Part shown: positions 34,284-42,879 of the stretch, piece by piece
How the letters are laid out: each line of letters begins with the position of its first letter
Position numbering within the stretch: the first letter of the stretch is position 1
Source: Paenibacillus sp. MSJ-34
Lineage (GTDB): Bacteria; Bacillota; Bacilli; Paenibacillales; Paenibacillaceae
Assembly: GCF_018918005.1 (NCBI RefSeq)
Contig: NZ_JAHLPR010000005.1
Location: 1-64,000, forward strand
Reading direction: 5' to 3'
DNA length: 64,000 bases
The notes under the pieces: model-generated
The model's database searches: none
What the model saw: the letters and a program-made list of their open reading frames with translations, nothing else
What the model was told of the DNA's origin: nothing
Program-made: the position numbers and the translations under genes

Positions 34284-35474
34284 TTATTTTGTATAGTTGT
34301 CGAAATAACCTTGTATAAACACAATCGGTGTGCCTTTATCTCCGCTTCCCGAAGTTAAATCGGAGAGGGAACCGATAAGATCGGTAAGCTTTCTGGGTGT
34401 AGTGCCTTGCGCTTCCATCGATCCGACAAGATCGGAACCTTTATTGTTAATGTATTGGGATATAGCTTGTTTCAGGTCTTCGCCTCTTAAGTGCGCAAAG
34501 TTGTTATCCGCAAGATATTTCAACTTCACTTCATTAGGCGTACCGTCAAGTCCTGATGTGTATGCCGGCGATACAACGGGATCGGCAAGCTCCCAGATTT
34601 TCCCTACCGGGTCTTTAAATGCTCCGTCTCCGTAAATCATGACTTCAACATGTTTGCCGGTCTTTTCTTTGAGCAACTGTTGTATTGTATCAACGATAGG
34701 CTGGCAGTTGCGCGGGAACAGTTTCACACGATCTTCTGTCGATTTATTTGAGCCTAGCAGACCGTATGCTTCATTATATCCGCTGCCATGAATCGGTTCC
34801 GATAATATGTTATCGAGGGAATAGATTTTAACTCCGCCATTAGCCTTTAATATTTTCTTCGTTCTGAATCTTGTATGGATATCGCAAGTCAGAACACTTT
34901 TTGTGTAATCCAGAATGGTCTTTGGATGATTTGAGAATATAACTTCGCATGCAACCCCGTATTCTTCAACTAACGATTTATAATAATCAATATAATCAAC
35001 ACCGGTAAAAGGATGCTTTTTGTATCCGAAATGGTTGCGGAATTGTTGTTCCGTTAAAACATCGGTCCAAGGATTGATTCCTTTTTCATCAAGCATGTCT
35101 AGATCCACCAAGTGGTTGCCAACTTCATCGGATGGGTAGCTAAGCATTAAAACCATTTTTTTAACGCCTTTTGCGATACCGCGGAGACAGACTGCAAAAC
35201 GATTGCGACTTAAGATCGGGAATATGACACCAACCGTGTCTTCTCCAAATTTTGAACGAATATCTTGAGCGATATGATCGATCATAGCATAATTGCCTTG
35301 AGCCCGGGCAACGATGGACTCCGTGACAGTCACGATGTCTTTATCATGAATTGTAAATCCTTCCGCTTCTGCAGCCTTGAGAACACTATTTACGACAATT
35401 TCCTCGATGTTGTCCCCTTCATTTATGATTGGGCAACGAAGGCCCCTAACAACCGTTCCGACCGTTCTTTCCAA
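34284..35474 (-). CDS. CofE-like (coenzyme F420-0:L-glutamate ligase family) protein
   Basis: A 396-residue cytosolic protein matching the long Firmicutes branch of the F420-0:gamma-glutamyl ligase family. The N-terminal GDNIEEIV, DKDIVTVTESIVARAQGNY and FPILSRNRFAVCLRGIAKG resemble CofE domains, and the late VMIYGDGAFKDPVGKIWE is typical of this branch. No F420-making gene is in the window and such bacilli are not known to make F420, so the true substrate is open; glutamylation of another phosphate-linked molecule is one idea. The start is TTG with AAGGAG at 9 bases. It is divergent from a LysR gene, which probably controls it. Confidence 0.78.
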   Translation of the reverse strand: MERTVGTVVRGLRCPIINEGDNIEEIVVNSVLKAAEAEGFTIHDKDIVTVTESIVARAQGNYAMIDHIAQDIRSKFGEDTVGVIFPILSRNRFAVCLRGIAKGVKKMVLMLSYPSDEVGNHLVDLDMLDEKGINPWTDVLTEQQFRNHFGYKKHPFTGVDYIDYYKSLVEEYGVACEVIFSNHPKTILDYTKSVLTCDIHTRFRTKKILKANGGVKIYSLDNILSEPIHGSGYNEAYGLLGSNKSTEDRVKLFPRNCQPIVDTIQQLLKEKTGKHVEVMIYGDGAFKDPVGKIWELADPVVSPAYTSGLDGTPNEVKLKYLADNNFAHLRGEDLKQAISQYINNKGSDLVGSMEAQGTTPRKLTDLIGSLSDLTSGSGDKGTPIVFIQGYFDNYTK

Positions 35475-35539
35475 TAGAATCGCTCCTTATAAGCATTAAA
35501 GTTCATACCCATTTTATATTACGGCGTGCCTACTTGTAC

Positions 35540-35561
35540 TATACATCGGTTGAATGGTATA
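35540..35561. promoter_or_regulatory. LysR-type dyad between divergent genes
   Basis: TATAC (35540-35544) and GTATA (35557-35561) are inverted arms 12 bases apart in the gap between the CofE-like and LysR genes. They fit the interrupted dyads bound by LysR-type regulators. Confidence 0.5.
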
Positions 35562-35604
35562 AGTAAAATGGATATATTGAATGATGGATATAAGAGGTGT
35601 TTAT

Positions 35605-36498
35605 ATGGTAAGTAAATTAGATTTATATAAAGTATTTTACAGGGTAGCAAAAAGCGAAAGTTTTTCAAACGCCGCCAAAGGCCTTTATATGACACAACCG
35701 GCTGTTAGCCAGGCGATCATGCAACTGGAACGAGAATTAGATATTCGTCTTTTTAATAGAACGCCTAAAGGGGTATCGTTAACCAATGAAGGGAGTCTTT
35801 TATTTGAATATGTAAATTCGGCGATTCATTTACTTGATGCCGGGGAAGAAAAAATGTTAGAATTTAAAAATTTAACGGCAGGGGAATTAAAGATCGGTGT
35901 GGGAGACACGATTTCCAGATATTTTTTACTTCCGTATTTAGAAGCTTTTCATAATCATTATCCGAATATAAAGCTAAAGATTGCTAACGGTACAACATTA
36001 GAGCTCTGTTCCCTGTTAAAATCGGGAGAGGTAGACATTGCAATTTGCAATTTTCCGCTTGATGACCCTGCATTAGAACGAAGACCGTGTATTGATATCC
36101 ATGATATTTTTGTTTGTGGGGAGAAATACAAAAATCTATTATCTAAACCGGCAGGCCTTGATGAAGTGGCAAAATTGCCATTAATATTACTGGAAACCAA
36201 ATCAAATTCCAGAAGGTACGTAGAGGAGTATATGATATCGAAAGGGATAAGGATTTCGCCGGAATTTGAATTAGGCTCGCATGATTTATTATTGGAGTTT
36301 GCCAGAATCAATTTAGGGATTGCCTGTGTGACGAAAGAATTTTCACAAGAGTATTTAAATAAAGGATTGCTGTTTGAAGTAGAACTAACGGAGGAAATTC
36401 CCAAGAGAAGCATAGGAGTATGTTTTTTGAAAAGTGTACCTCTATCCATAGCTTCAACAAAATTTGTCGAGATCATGGAAAGTAAAATTGGGATTTAA
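35605..36498 (+). CDS. LysR family transcriptional regulator
   Basis: A 297-residue LysR-type regulator. The winged HTH is at residues 5-62 (FYRVAKSESFSNAAKGLYMTQ, AVSQAIMQLERELDIRLF). The effector domain starts near residue 88 (GELKIGVGDTISRYFLLPYL). ATG 35605 follows AGAGGTG; the longer frame to 35581 lacks a ribosome site. It is divergent from the CofE-like gene and 15 bases ahead of a YitT gene, so it likely controls both sides. Confidence 0.9.
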   Translation: MVSKLDLYKVFYRVAKSESFSNAAKGLYMTQPAVSQAIMQLERELDIRLFNRTPKGVSLTNEGSLLFEYVNSAIHLLDAGEEKMLEFKNLTAGELKIGVGDTISRYFLLPYLEAFHNHYPNIKLKIANGTTLELCSLLKSGEVDIAICNFPLDDPALERRPCIDIHDIFVCGEKYKNLLSKPAGLDEVAKLPLILLETKSNSRRYVEEYMISKGIRISPEFELGSHDLLLEFARINLGIACVTKEFSQEYLNKGLLFEVELTEEIPKRSIGVCFLKSVPLSIASTKFVEIMESKIGI

Positions 36499-36513
36499 TG
36501 AAAGGACATAACC

Positions 36514-37350
36514 ATGAAAAAACGTTTTCTAGACATACTTGTCATTTTAGCGGGAGCATTCATTTTTGCTTTGGCTATCAATTTATTTGTTATTCCGAAC
36601 GAGTTCGGCGAAGGCGGGGTTACGGGGATCACCATCATTCTTTACTACCTGTTCGAATGGTCTCCGGGGCTGGTCAGCTTGATTGTAAACTCGATTTTGT
36701 TGATTGTAGGCTATAAATTTTTGGATAAGAACACGACGGTATATACCATTATTGCGGTCGTATTCAATTCGCTGTTTTTGCATCTTACGAAGGATTGGCG
36801 TATCGCCTCTGACGAACTCATCATCAACGCCATATTCGGGGGAATATTTACGGGCGTCGGCATAGGCTTGATTATTCGGGTTGGCGGAACGACTGCGGGG
36901 ACCACCATTCTAGCCAGAATCATGAATAAGTATCTCGATTGGAACGTCAGCTATGCGCTTTTGTTTTTTGATTTGATCGTCGCGTTTTCTTCTTATTTTA
37001 TTATTGGCGCGCAAAGCCTGATGTTCACCATTGTCATGCTCTATATAGGAACCAAAGTGATGGATTTTATTATTGAAGGCGTGAACCCTAAAAAGGCCGT
37101 TACGATCGTATCCAAAGAGCATCATACCATTGCCGAACAAGTCAATGTCGTAATGGATCGCGGCGTTACCGTCTTCTACGGACACGGGCATTATACGAAA
37201 ATGCCGAAAGAGATTCTTTACATTGTGATTAGCAAACAGGAAGTGAGTTTGCTTAAAAAAATTGTTAAATCGATCGATAAAGAGGCGTTCATTACCATTC
37301 ATGACGTGCGCGATGTGTTTGGCGAAGGGTTCGTGGATATTGCGAAGTAA
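36514..37350 (+). CDS. YitT family membrane protein (DUF161 and DUF2179)
   Basis: A 278-residue protein. Five or six helices form the YitT membrane part (residues 1-185; AINLFVIPNEFGEGGVTGIT and GGTTAGTTILARIMNKY are signature loops). A cytosolic DUF2179 domain follows at about 210-275 (VMDRGVTVFYGHGHYTKMPK, HDVRDVFGEGF). The family is suspected to move or bind small molecules. GAAAGGA precedes the start. It is cotranscribed with the LysR gene. Confidence 0.9.
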   Translation: MKKRFLDILVILAGAFIFALAINLFVIPNEFGEGGVTGITIILYYLFEWSPGLVSLIVNSILLIVGYKFLDKNTTVYTIIAVVFNSLFLHLTKDWRIASDELIINAIFGGIFTGVGIGLIIRVGGTTAGTTILARIMNKYLDWNVSYALLFFDLIVAFSSYFIIGAQSLMFTIVMLYIGTKVMDFIIEGVNPKKAVTIVSKEHHTIAEQVNVVMDRGVTVFYGHGHYTKMPKEILYIVISKQEVSLLKKIVKSIDKEAFITIHDVRDVFGEGFVDIAK

Positions 37351-37365
37351 ATCCCAGCATCGGAT

Positions 37366-38502
37366 TCATTCGTCGTAATCCTGCCCGTTGTTGTTGATTT
37401 TCATTTTATCCTCCAATTCGAAAATCAGTTCATTGGCCATCCGTTTGTTTAACTGATAGGTTTTGTACTCGCCAAGGCCGGCGGCAAGCTCTTTGATCTT
37501 GGCAATTTGCGTATTTGTCGGCGGCTGCAGCTCAACCATCCGCTCGTAGTTTTGATATGCCGCTTTGACGGCTGTTTCCGGGGAAAGCAAATCGATGATC
37601 TCGTATAAGGCGACGGCTGCGTCATTAACCGATAGACCGTATCCCGAATCGGTCGATAGCATGAACCGGTCCGGATACCGCTCCATCAGCGGGATGAAGT
37701 CCTGCAGCGTATAGGTGCTTTCGGGATTATAAGCATTAAACCCTGGGAAAAAATCGATATACAAATTCGGATGTTTTGCCAATAGCGTCTCTAGATTATC
37801 GGGAGAGTTATAGGCGTTGGCATGCGCAAAAATAAACAGCGTATCCGGATGCCGCTCCATCGCTTCCTCCAGATGCCGGATCGGCGAACCGTTGGGCGGG
37901 TCGATGTGCAGCAGAATCGGAACGCGGTATTGGGCCGCCAAATCGTAAATTTGCGGCAGATTGCCGTCATTCGGATGCTCGGACTTCCACTTCAAATTGG
38001 AGACAATCGGCGAATAGGTAGACGCGGCGGCAACCTCTCCGATATTTAAGTAGCCTTGTTCCAGCTTCTCTTGAACGATGGAAAGCCCCTCGTCTTCATA
38101 GATGGGGAATCCGGCAAAGGAAGGATAGATTCGGGAAGGATCGTTGCGGTATAGATCCCAAGCGTATTGATCCGTGAACTGGGCGCTCGGCTCGGAGATA
38201 TCGCCGAATAAGACGAGACGATCGATGCCGTACGCCCCCCATTTGTCCACGGCGCCGGAATTTCCCGCGTCATGATTGTGAATGTCGATCAACGTCAAGT
38301 CCTTATACAGCTCGGGCAGGCTCATGCCGGTGAGGTCCGTTTGCCGAATGGACCGAATCCATTCCGTTTCGTCCCGGGGCTCGTACGTTGCGATAGGCTC
38401 TACGGCAACCTCCTTGTTCGCACCGGGGACCCCGCATCCGGTTAAAACCAAAATAAACAGTTGCAGCGCGCAGATTGCGGATTGAATTTTTTTGCGAGAC
38501 AT
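37366..38502 (-). CDS. Amidohydrolase-family lipoprotein
   Basis: A 378-residue exported lipoprotein (lipobox LTGC) with a TIM-barrel amidohydrolase-2 domain. The motif DIHNHDAG supplies the H-x-H metal ligands, LLHIDPP and FAHAN supply later His ligands, and MLSTDSGYG the last Asp. ACMSD-like decarboxylases and lactonases share this fold, so the reaction is open. GGAGGAGAG precedes ATG 38502. It is convergent with the YitT gene. Confidence 0.85.
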   Translation of the reverse strand: MSRKKIQSAICALQLFILVLTGCGVPGANKEVAVEPIATYEPRDETEWIRSIRQTDLTGMSLPELYKDLTLIDIHNHDAGNSGAVDKWGAYGIDRLVLFGDISEPSAQFTDQYAWDLYRNDPSRIYPSFAGFPIYEDEGLSIVQEKLEQGYLNIGEVAAASTYSPIVSNLKWKSEHPNDGNLPQIYDLAAQYRVPILLHIDPPNGSPIRHLEEAMERHPDTLFIFAHANAYNSPDNLETLLAKHPNLYIDFFPGFNAYNPESTYTLQDFIPLMERYPDRFMLSTDSGYGLSVNDAAVALYEIIDLLSPETAVKAAYQNYERMVELQPPTNTQIAKIKELAAGLGEYKTYQLNKRMANELIFELEDKMKINNNGQDYDE

Positions 38503-38605
38503 ATTCTCTCCTCCATAACCGGCATTATTTACCATATTATAGATTTAATATGACGCATAAAGGTTATAGATACAACTGTTTTTTTTGGCGTTTCCGTCAG
38601 CCTTT

Positions 38606-38812
38606 TTACTTCATGCGGTTCGTCGTTGCTTCGAAAAACTTCTTTCCCTCCGCAGATTCGCCGCGGAAATGATCCAATGAAACGCCCAACCGGGCGATAT
38701 GCCCGTCGGCCGCCTGCTGCATCCATTCCAGCAACGCGGAAAGTTTGCAATTCCTGTTATAATCTCTGTCGATGGCATGGATAATTTGCCGCTGGACGAT
38801 AAGGAGTTTCAT
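38606..38812 (-). pseudogene. Acyl-ACP thioesterase N-terminal remnant
   Basis: A 68-codon minus-strand frame starts like an acyl-ACP thioesterase (VQRQIIHAIDRDYNRNCKL, LLEWMQQAADGHIARLG), the first strand and hotdog helix of that family. It then departs after about 50 residues and stops. No ribosome site is visible. It lies between the amidohydrolase and DeoR genes and is a 3' deletion remnant. Confidence 0.62.
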
Positions 38813-38923
38813 CGATGGGAAGCGTTGGACGAATCGGTTTTTTGCCGAATCGATTCTGCATGGCGCTTCAGTTGTGGTAAACTATGTAACAAGAATATGC
38901 GGCCGCAGCCGGAGCGGGAGAGG

Positions 38924-39700
38924 ATGATACGATTGTTTGCGCAGGAGCGGCATCGGTTGATTATCGACAGATTGAATGAAAACAAAACGATTCGCACATC
39001 GGAGCTGATCGAAGCGTTCGGCGTTTCGTTCGAAACGATTAGGCGCGATCTGGAATACTTGGAAAGCAAGGGGCTGCTCCAAAGGGTGCATGGCGGAGCG
39101 ATTCTGAGAGAGCTCGATTACAGCCATGAAATTCCGCTGCCGATCCGCGAGTCCATCTACCGGGAGGAAAAATCGGAGATCGCCCGAATCGCGGCAAGAT
39201 ATGTCGAAGACGGAATGTCCGTCGCGCTTGACGTCAGCACGACCAACACGTGGATTGCAAAGGAACTGAAGGCGAGATGCAAACGGCTCACGATTATTAC
39301 GAATTCGCTGGTCATCGCCAACGAATTGATTTCGATGCCCGATTATACGCTGATTCTTATCGGCGGCACGATTCGGCACGAGGAACAGAGCCTGGTCGGG
39401 GGCTTGGCGGAAGAATTCGCCGCCCGGTTTTATGCCGATTTGTTCCTGATGAGCTTGAGCGGCGTTACTTTGAAAGAGGGCATTACCGATAATGCGATCG
39501 GCGAGACGCAAATCAAGAAGATCATGCATACCAACGCGAAGCGTACGATTGCGCTGGCCGATAGCAGCAAGTTTGAACAGATATCCTTGATTCGTGTGTG
39601 CGGTTGCGAGGAAGTCGAGCGGTTTGTAACGGATTCCAGGATCGACCGTAAGCTGGTCGAACGATATAGGCAGGAAGGCATCGAGATCGTTTATGAGTGA
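38924..39700 (+). CDS. DeoR family transcriptional regulator
   Basis: A 258-residue DeoR-type regulator. The N-terminal HTH reads RHRLIIDRLNENKTIRTSEL and FGVSFETIRRDLEYLESKGLLQRVHGGA (split). The C-terminal sugar-phosphate-sensing domain contains ALDVSTTNTWIAKEL, ITNSLVIANEL and LIGGTIRHEEQSLVG. ATG 38924 follows GGAG by 9 bases; the longer frame to 38699 is not family-like. A terminator follows, so it is probably monocistronic. Confidence 0.9.
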   Translation: MIRLFAQERHRLIIDRLNENKTIRTSELIEAFGVSFETIRRDLEYLESKGLLQRVHGGAILRELDYSHEIPLPIRESIYREEKSEIARIAARYVEDGMSVALDVSTTNTWIAKELKARCKRLTIITNSLVIANELISMPDYTLILIGGTIRHEEQSLVGGLAEEFAARFYADLFLMSLSGVTLKEGITDNAIGETQIKKIMHTNAKRTIALADSSKFEQISLIRVCGCEEVERFVTDSRIDRKLVERYRQEGIEIVYE

Positions 39701-39717
39701 GGAATGCAGCATCTAGC

Positions 39718-39748
39718 GGTTCTTGGCGGAAGCCGGGAACCTTTTTTT
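39718..39748 (+). terminator. Intrinsic terminator after the DeoR gene
   Basis: GGTTC with GAACC arms, an inner GGC/GCC pair and a GGAA loop, followed by seven Ts (39742-39748). Confidence 0.85.
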
Positions 39749-39793
39749 GTTGCCGTATGTAAGGGGAAGGGTTGTATTTTTCTGAGAATGATA

Positions 39794-39823
39794 TTGTATT
39801 TGTGTGCATTTGTGTGGTAATAT
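39794..39823 (+). promoter_or_regulatory. Likely promoter of the EamA-type gene
   Basis: TTGTAT (39794-39799), 18 bases, TAATAT (39818-39823), 30 bases before the start codon. Confidence 0.55.
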
Positions 39824-39853
39824 GTTGGGAGAAAGCGAGAGAGCTGGTGATTG

Positions 39854-40714
39854 ATGATGTTTGCTGTATCGTTTGCCCTTGTTCTATGTTCCGGTTTGGC
39901 GCATGCGGTTTGGAATATGTTTGCCAAGCAAAGCACCGATAAACCGGTATTTTTATGGGCGATCTACATGCCGGCGGCAATTCTGCTGCTTCCCGTACTG
40001 CTTAACGAATTATATGCCGCCGATTTGACGTTAACCGAATGGCTGACGATCGGTTCGTCGCTCGTGATGCAGGGCGTTTATTCGATGCTGCTTGCGCAGA
40101 CTTATAAAGCGGGCGATTTATCGCAGGTGTACCCGATCATGAGGGGGACTCCTACGCTGCTGGCCCCGGCCGCCGGCGTCCTGCTGTTGGGCGAGTCGAT
40201 GCCCGCATGGGGCTGGCTCGGCATTGCCTGCATGCTGATCGGCTTTGTTGTCATGGTCGGACGCAAGCCCGGCCAAATGCGGGACAAGCCGTCGATTCGC
40301 CCGGTCCTGCTTGCTTTAGGCGTCGGGCTCTGCATAACGTCGTATACGCTGATCGACAAGGTCAATCTGCAATACTTATCCCCTCTTGCGCTGCTTGAGG
40401 TCACGAATATCGGTTTCGTGCTCGGCTTGACCCCGGCGGTCTTTCGTCCGGGGCGGCTCATGGGCGTGATTCGCAAACATATGAACATCATTTGGATTGG
40501 AGCGATTTTATCTCCTGGTTCGTATTTGCTGTTCCTGTTCGCGGCCAGAAGCGCCAACGTTTCCGCGATCGCCCCGATGCGCGAGGTGGGAATCGTGTTC
40601 GGTACGCTGCTCGGTTTGCTCGTATTAAAAGAAGCGCAAGGCGTGCGAAGAATGACAGCTTCCGCCGTTGTTGTGACCGGAATTATAATCATTGCCTTCT
40701 CGGGCATTAAGTAA
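39854..40714 (+). CDS. EamA (DMT superfamily) transporter
   Basis: A 286-residue protein with ten membrane helices in two EamA repeats (LVLCSGLAHAVWNMFAKQS and MREVGIVFGTLLGLLVLKE mark the repeat starts and ends). It is an exporter or importer of small metabolites; the substrate is unknown. ATG 39854 is chosen over TTG 39851. It ends 28 bases before the phosphodiesterase gene and is likely cotranscribed with it. Confidence 0.9.
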   Translation: MMFAVSFALVLCSGLAHAVWNMFAKQSTDKPVFLWAIYMPAAILLLPVLLNELYAADLTLTEWLTIGSSLVMQGVYSMLLAQTYKAGDLSQVYPIMRGTPTLLAPAAGVLLLGESMPAWGWLGIACMLIGFVVMVGRKPGQMRDKPSIRPVLLALGVGLCITSYTLIDKVNLQYLSPLALLEVTNIGFVLGLTPAVFRPGRLMGVIRKHMNIIWIGAILSPGSYLLFLFAARSANVSAIAPMREVGIVFGTLLGLLVLKEAQGVRRMTASAVVVTGIIIIAFSGIK

Positions 40715-40742
40715 TTGATCTTAGGATAGGAGGACTCGCCTT

Positions 40743-41552
40743 ATGGCAAACAAAGTGGTTATCATCGGCATCGACGGGGCCGGCAACTTCATTAAGGATG
40801 CCGAAGTCCCGCATATGCATGCGCTTCTGCGGAAAGGGGCGTACACGTACGGGGCTCAAACGGTATTTCCCAGTATCAGCGCGGAATGCTGGGGTTCCCT
40901 TCTCTACGGAGTCGATCCCGGCAAACACGGATTAAACAACGAAAAAGCGAATGGACAAGCCGTTCCGTGCGATTTTCCGTACGCTTCCATCTTCAAGCTT
41001 GCCCGCATGCAATGGCCGGATGCGAAACTGGCCGCTTTTAGCTGCTGGGAACCGATCAATGCGGGGATTATTGAGCAATCGTCAGGCGTTCATTGCGTTT
41101 CCATGCCGGACCCGGAATTAGCCGAAGCCATCGTCTCGTATATTCGCGAGAACCCGGACTTTACCTTGATGTTTATCCAGTTCGACCTGCCGGATGCGGC
41201 CGGGCATCTCCACGGATTCGGCACCCCGGAGCAGATTCGGCAGATCGAGTCGACGGACCGGTATGTCCATATGATCGAAGAAGCGCTAAGGGACGGAGGA
41301 TTGCTGGAAGAGACGCTGCTTATTCTTGTGTCCGACCATGGCGGCGGCGGAGCGATTTTGAAGGATCACGGCAGCGATCACCCGATGGATATGACGATCA
41401 CATGGGGAGTTGCCGGTCCTGGGGTCAATCCCGGCGTTATCGGTACGCCGGTCAATATTATGGATACGGCGGCTGTTGCGGCTCATGCGTTGGGACTCCC
41501 TGCGCAGGGCTGCTGGGAAGGGAAAGTTCCCGCCGGAATTTTTAAAGCGTAA
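40743..41552 (+). CDS. Alkaline-phosphatase-superfamily nucleotide pyrophosphatase/phosphodiesterase
   Basis: A 269-residue metal-dependent phosphoesterase of the NPP type. IIGIDGAGN gives the first metal Asp, TVFPSISAECWGSLLYG holds the nucleophile Ser/Thr, FDLPDAAGHLHGFG gives Asp and His ligands, and LVSDHGGGG the last D-H pair. No signal peptide is present, so it works in the cytosol. AGGAGG precedes the start. The EamA-phosphodiesterase pair suggests shared handling of a phosphorylated metabolite, which is inference. Confidence 0.9.
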   Translation: MANKVVIIGIDGAGNFIKDAEVPHMHALLRKGAYTYGAQTVFPSISAECWGSLLYGVDPGKHGLNNEKANGQAVPCDFPYASIFKLARMQWPDAKLAAFSCWEPINAGIIEQSSGVHCVSMPDPELAEAIVSYIRENPDFTLMFIQFDLPDAAGHLHGFGTPEQIRQIESTDRYVHMIEEALRDGGLLEETLLILVSDHGGGGAILKDHGSDHPMDMTITWGVAGPGVNPGVIGTPVNIMDTAAVAAHALGLPAQGCWEGKVPAGIFKA

Positions 41553-41568
41553 CGTTGCCGCACCACTA

Positions 41569-41605
41569 CAACTACCCCTTTGCGCGAATGCGGAAGGGGT
41601 AGTTG
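41569..41605. terminator. Bidirectional hairpin between convergent genes
   Basis: CAACTACCCCTT (41569-41580) pairs perfectly with AAGGGGTAGTTG (41594-41605). It separates the phosphodiesterase gene from the convergent LLM gene. Confidence 0.65.
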
Positions 41606-41628
41606 CGGTCTTGCCGCTGGCGCGCGGT

Positions 41629-42699
41629 TCACTGCTTCGGCTCGATACGCGCAAGCTCCTTGCGTACGATCGGCGCAACCTTGGTGCCGAGCAATTCGAT
41701 GGCGCGCATAATCTCCCGATGGGGCATCGCGCCGACGTCAATATGCATGAAGAAGCGGTTTACCCCCAAATTTTGGCGCAATAGAACGATTTTCTCCGCG
41801 ACATATTCCGGATCGCCTACATACAGAGCCCCGCGCAGGCTGCGTGCGGAATCGAACGTTTCCCGGGTATACGGCGGCCATCCGCGCTCCCGCCCGATCA
41901 CGTTCATCTGGGCTTGCGTATAGGGAAAGAATAAATCCGCCGCTTGTTCCGAGGAATCTGCGATAAAACCGTGCGAATGCGTCGCAATCGGCAGTTTCGC
42001 GGGATCGTGCCCCGCCTTTGCGGCAGCCCTCTTATAGAGATCGACCAACGGAGCGAATCTCTCCGGCATGCCGCCGATAATAGCGAATGCGATCGGCAGC
42101 CCCAGTACGCCTGCGCGTACGGCGGATTCCGGATTGCCTCCGCTGGCGATCCATACCGGCAGCGGGTTCTGGACGGAACGGGGATAGACCCCGAGGTTGT
42201 TGATGGCGGGACGGTGTCCGCCTCGCCAGGAGACCTTCTCCGACGAGCGGATCGCTAACAGAAGTTCGAGCTTCTCTTCGAACAATTCGTCGTAATCGTC
42301 GAGTTTGTACCCGAATAACGGGAAAGATTCGATGAACGAGCCCCTGCCCGCCATGATCTCGGCGCGGCCGCTCGAGATGGCGTCGAGCGTGGAGAATGCC
42401 TGATATACGCGAACCGGATCGTCGGAGGACAATACGGTTACCGCGCTTGTGAGCCTTATCCGTTTGGTCATGGCTGCCGCCGCGGCCAATACGACCGCCG
42501 GCGCAGAGCCCGCGTAATCGGGGCGGTGATGCTCTCCGACCCCATACACATCCAGACCGACTTGATCGGCCAACACGATCTCCTCGACTGCCTGGCGCAG
42601 CCGCTCGGCATGGCTAACGGCCTTGCCTATCGGCGAATTAGGCGAAGCTTCCAAAAAGGTGCTGATTCCTATTTCCATATCGATCGTCTCATCGGCCAT
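41629..42699 (-). CDS. LLM-class flavin-dependent oxidoreductase
   Basis: A 356-residue luciferase-like monooxygenase. The first strand [34 protein letters not shown] with the family His pair, and [20 protein letters not shown] are typical; [20 protein letters not shown] closes the barrel. It uses FMN or F420-like flavin supplied by a reductase. The substrate is unknown. AGGAGG precedes the start. Confidence 0.9.
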   Translation of the reverse strand: MADETIDMEIGISTFLEASPNSPIGKAVSHAERLRQAVEEIVLADQVGLDVYGVGEHHRPDYAGSAPAVVLAAAAAMTKRIRLTSAVTVLSSDDPVRVYQAFSTLDAISSGRAEIMAGRGSFIESFPLFGYKLDDYDELFEEKLELLLAIRSSEKVSWRGGHRPAINNLGVYPRSVQNPLPVWIASGGNPESAVRAGVLGLPIAFAIIGGMPERFAPLVDLYKRAAAKAGHDPAKLPIATHSHGFIADSSEQAADLFFPYTQAQMNVIGRERGWPPYTRETFDSARSLRGALYVGDPEYVAEKIVLLRQNLGVNRFFMHIDVGAMPHREIMRAIELLGTKVAPIVRKELARIEPKQ

Positions 42700-42879
42700 T
42701 TCCTACGCCTCCTTTTGTTATCATCATTTTACTATACATTTTAGTGTTTCTCAAGTTTAGTAAGTTATAATTCATTTGATAACCGAAAAAAACTTTGGCG
42801 GATAAGCGAATGCTGGAAAAGGCATCCTATATCTATTATAATAATAGTTTAAAGACAAATAAGGGGGGATCGGTATTGT

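Noticed and set aside
42700-42879. c-di-AMP (ydaO-type) riboswitch before the K+/H+ antiporter
   Set aside because: The gap is too short and lacks the ydaO consensus blocks.
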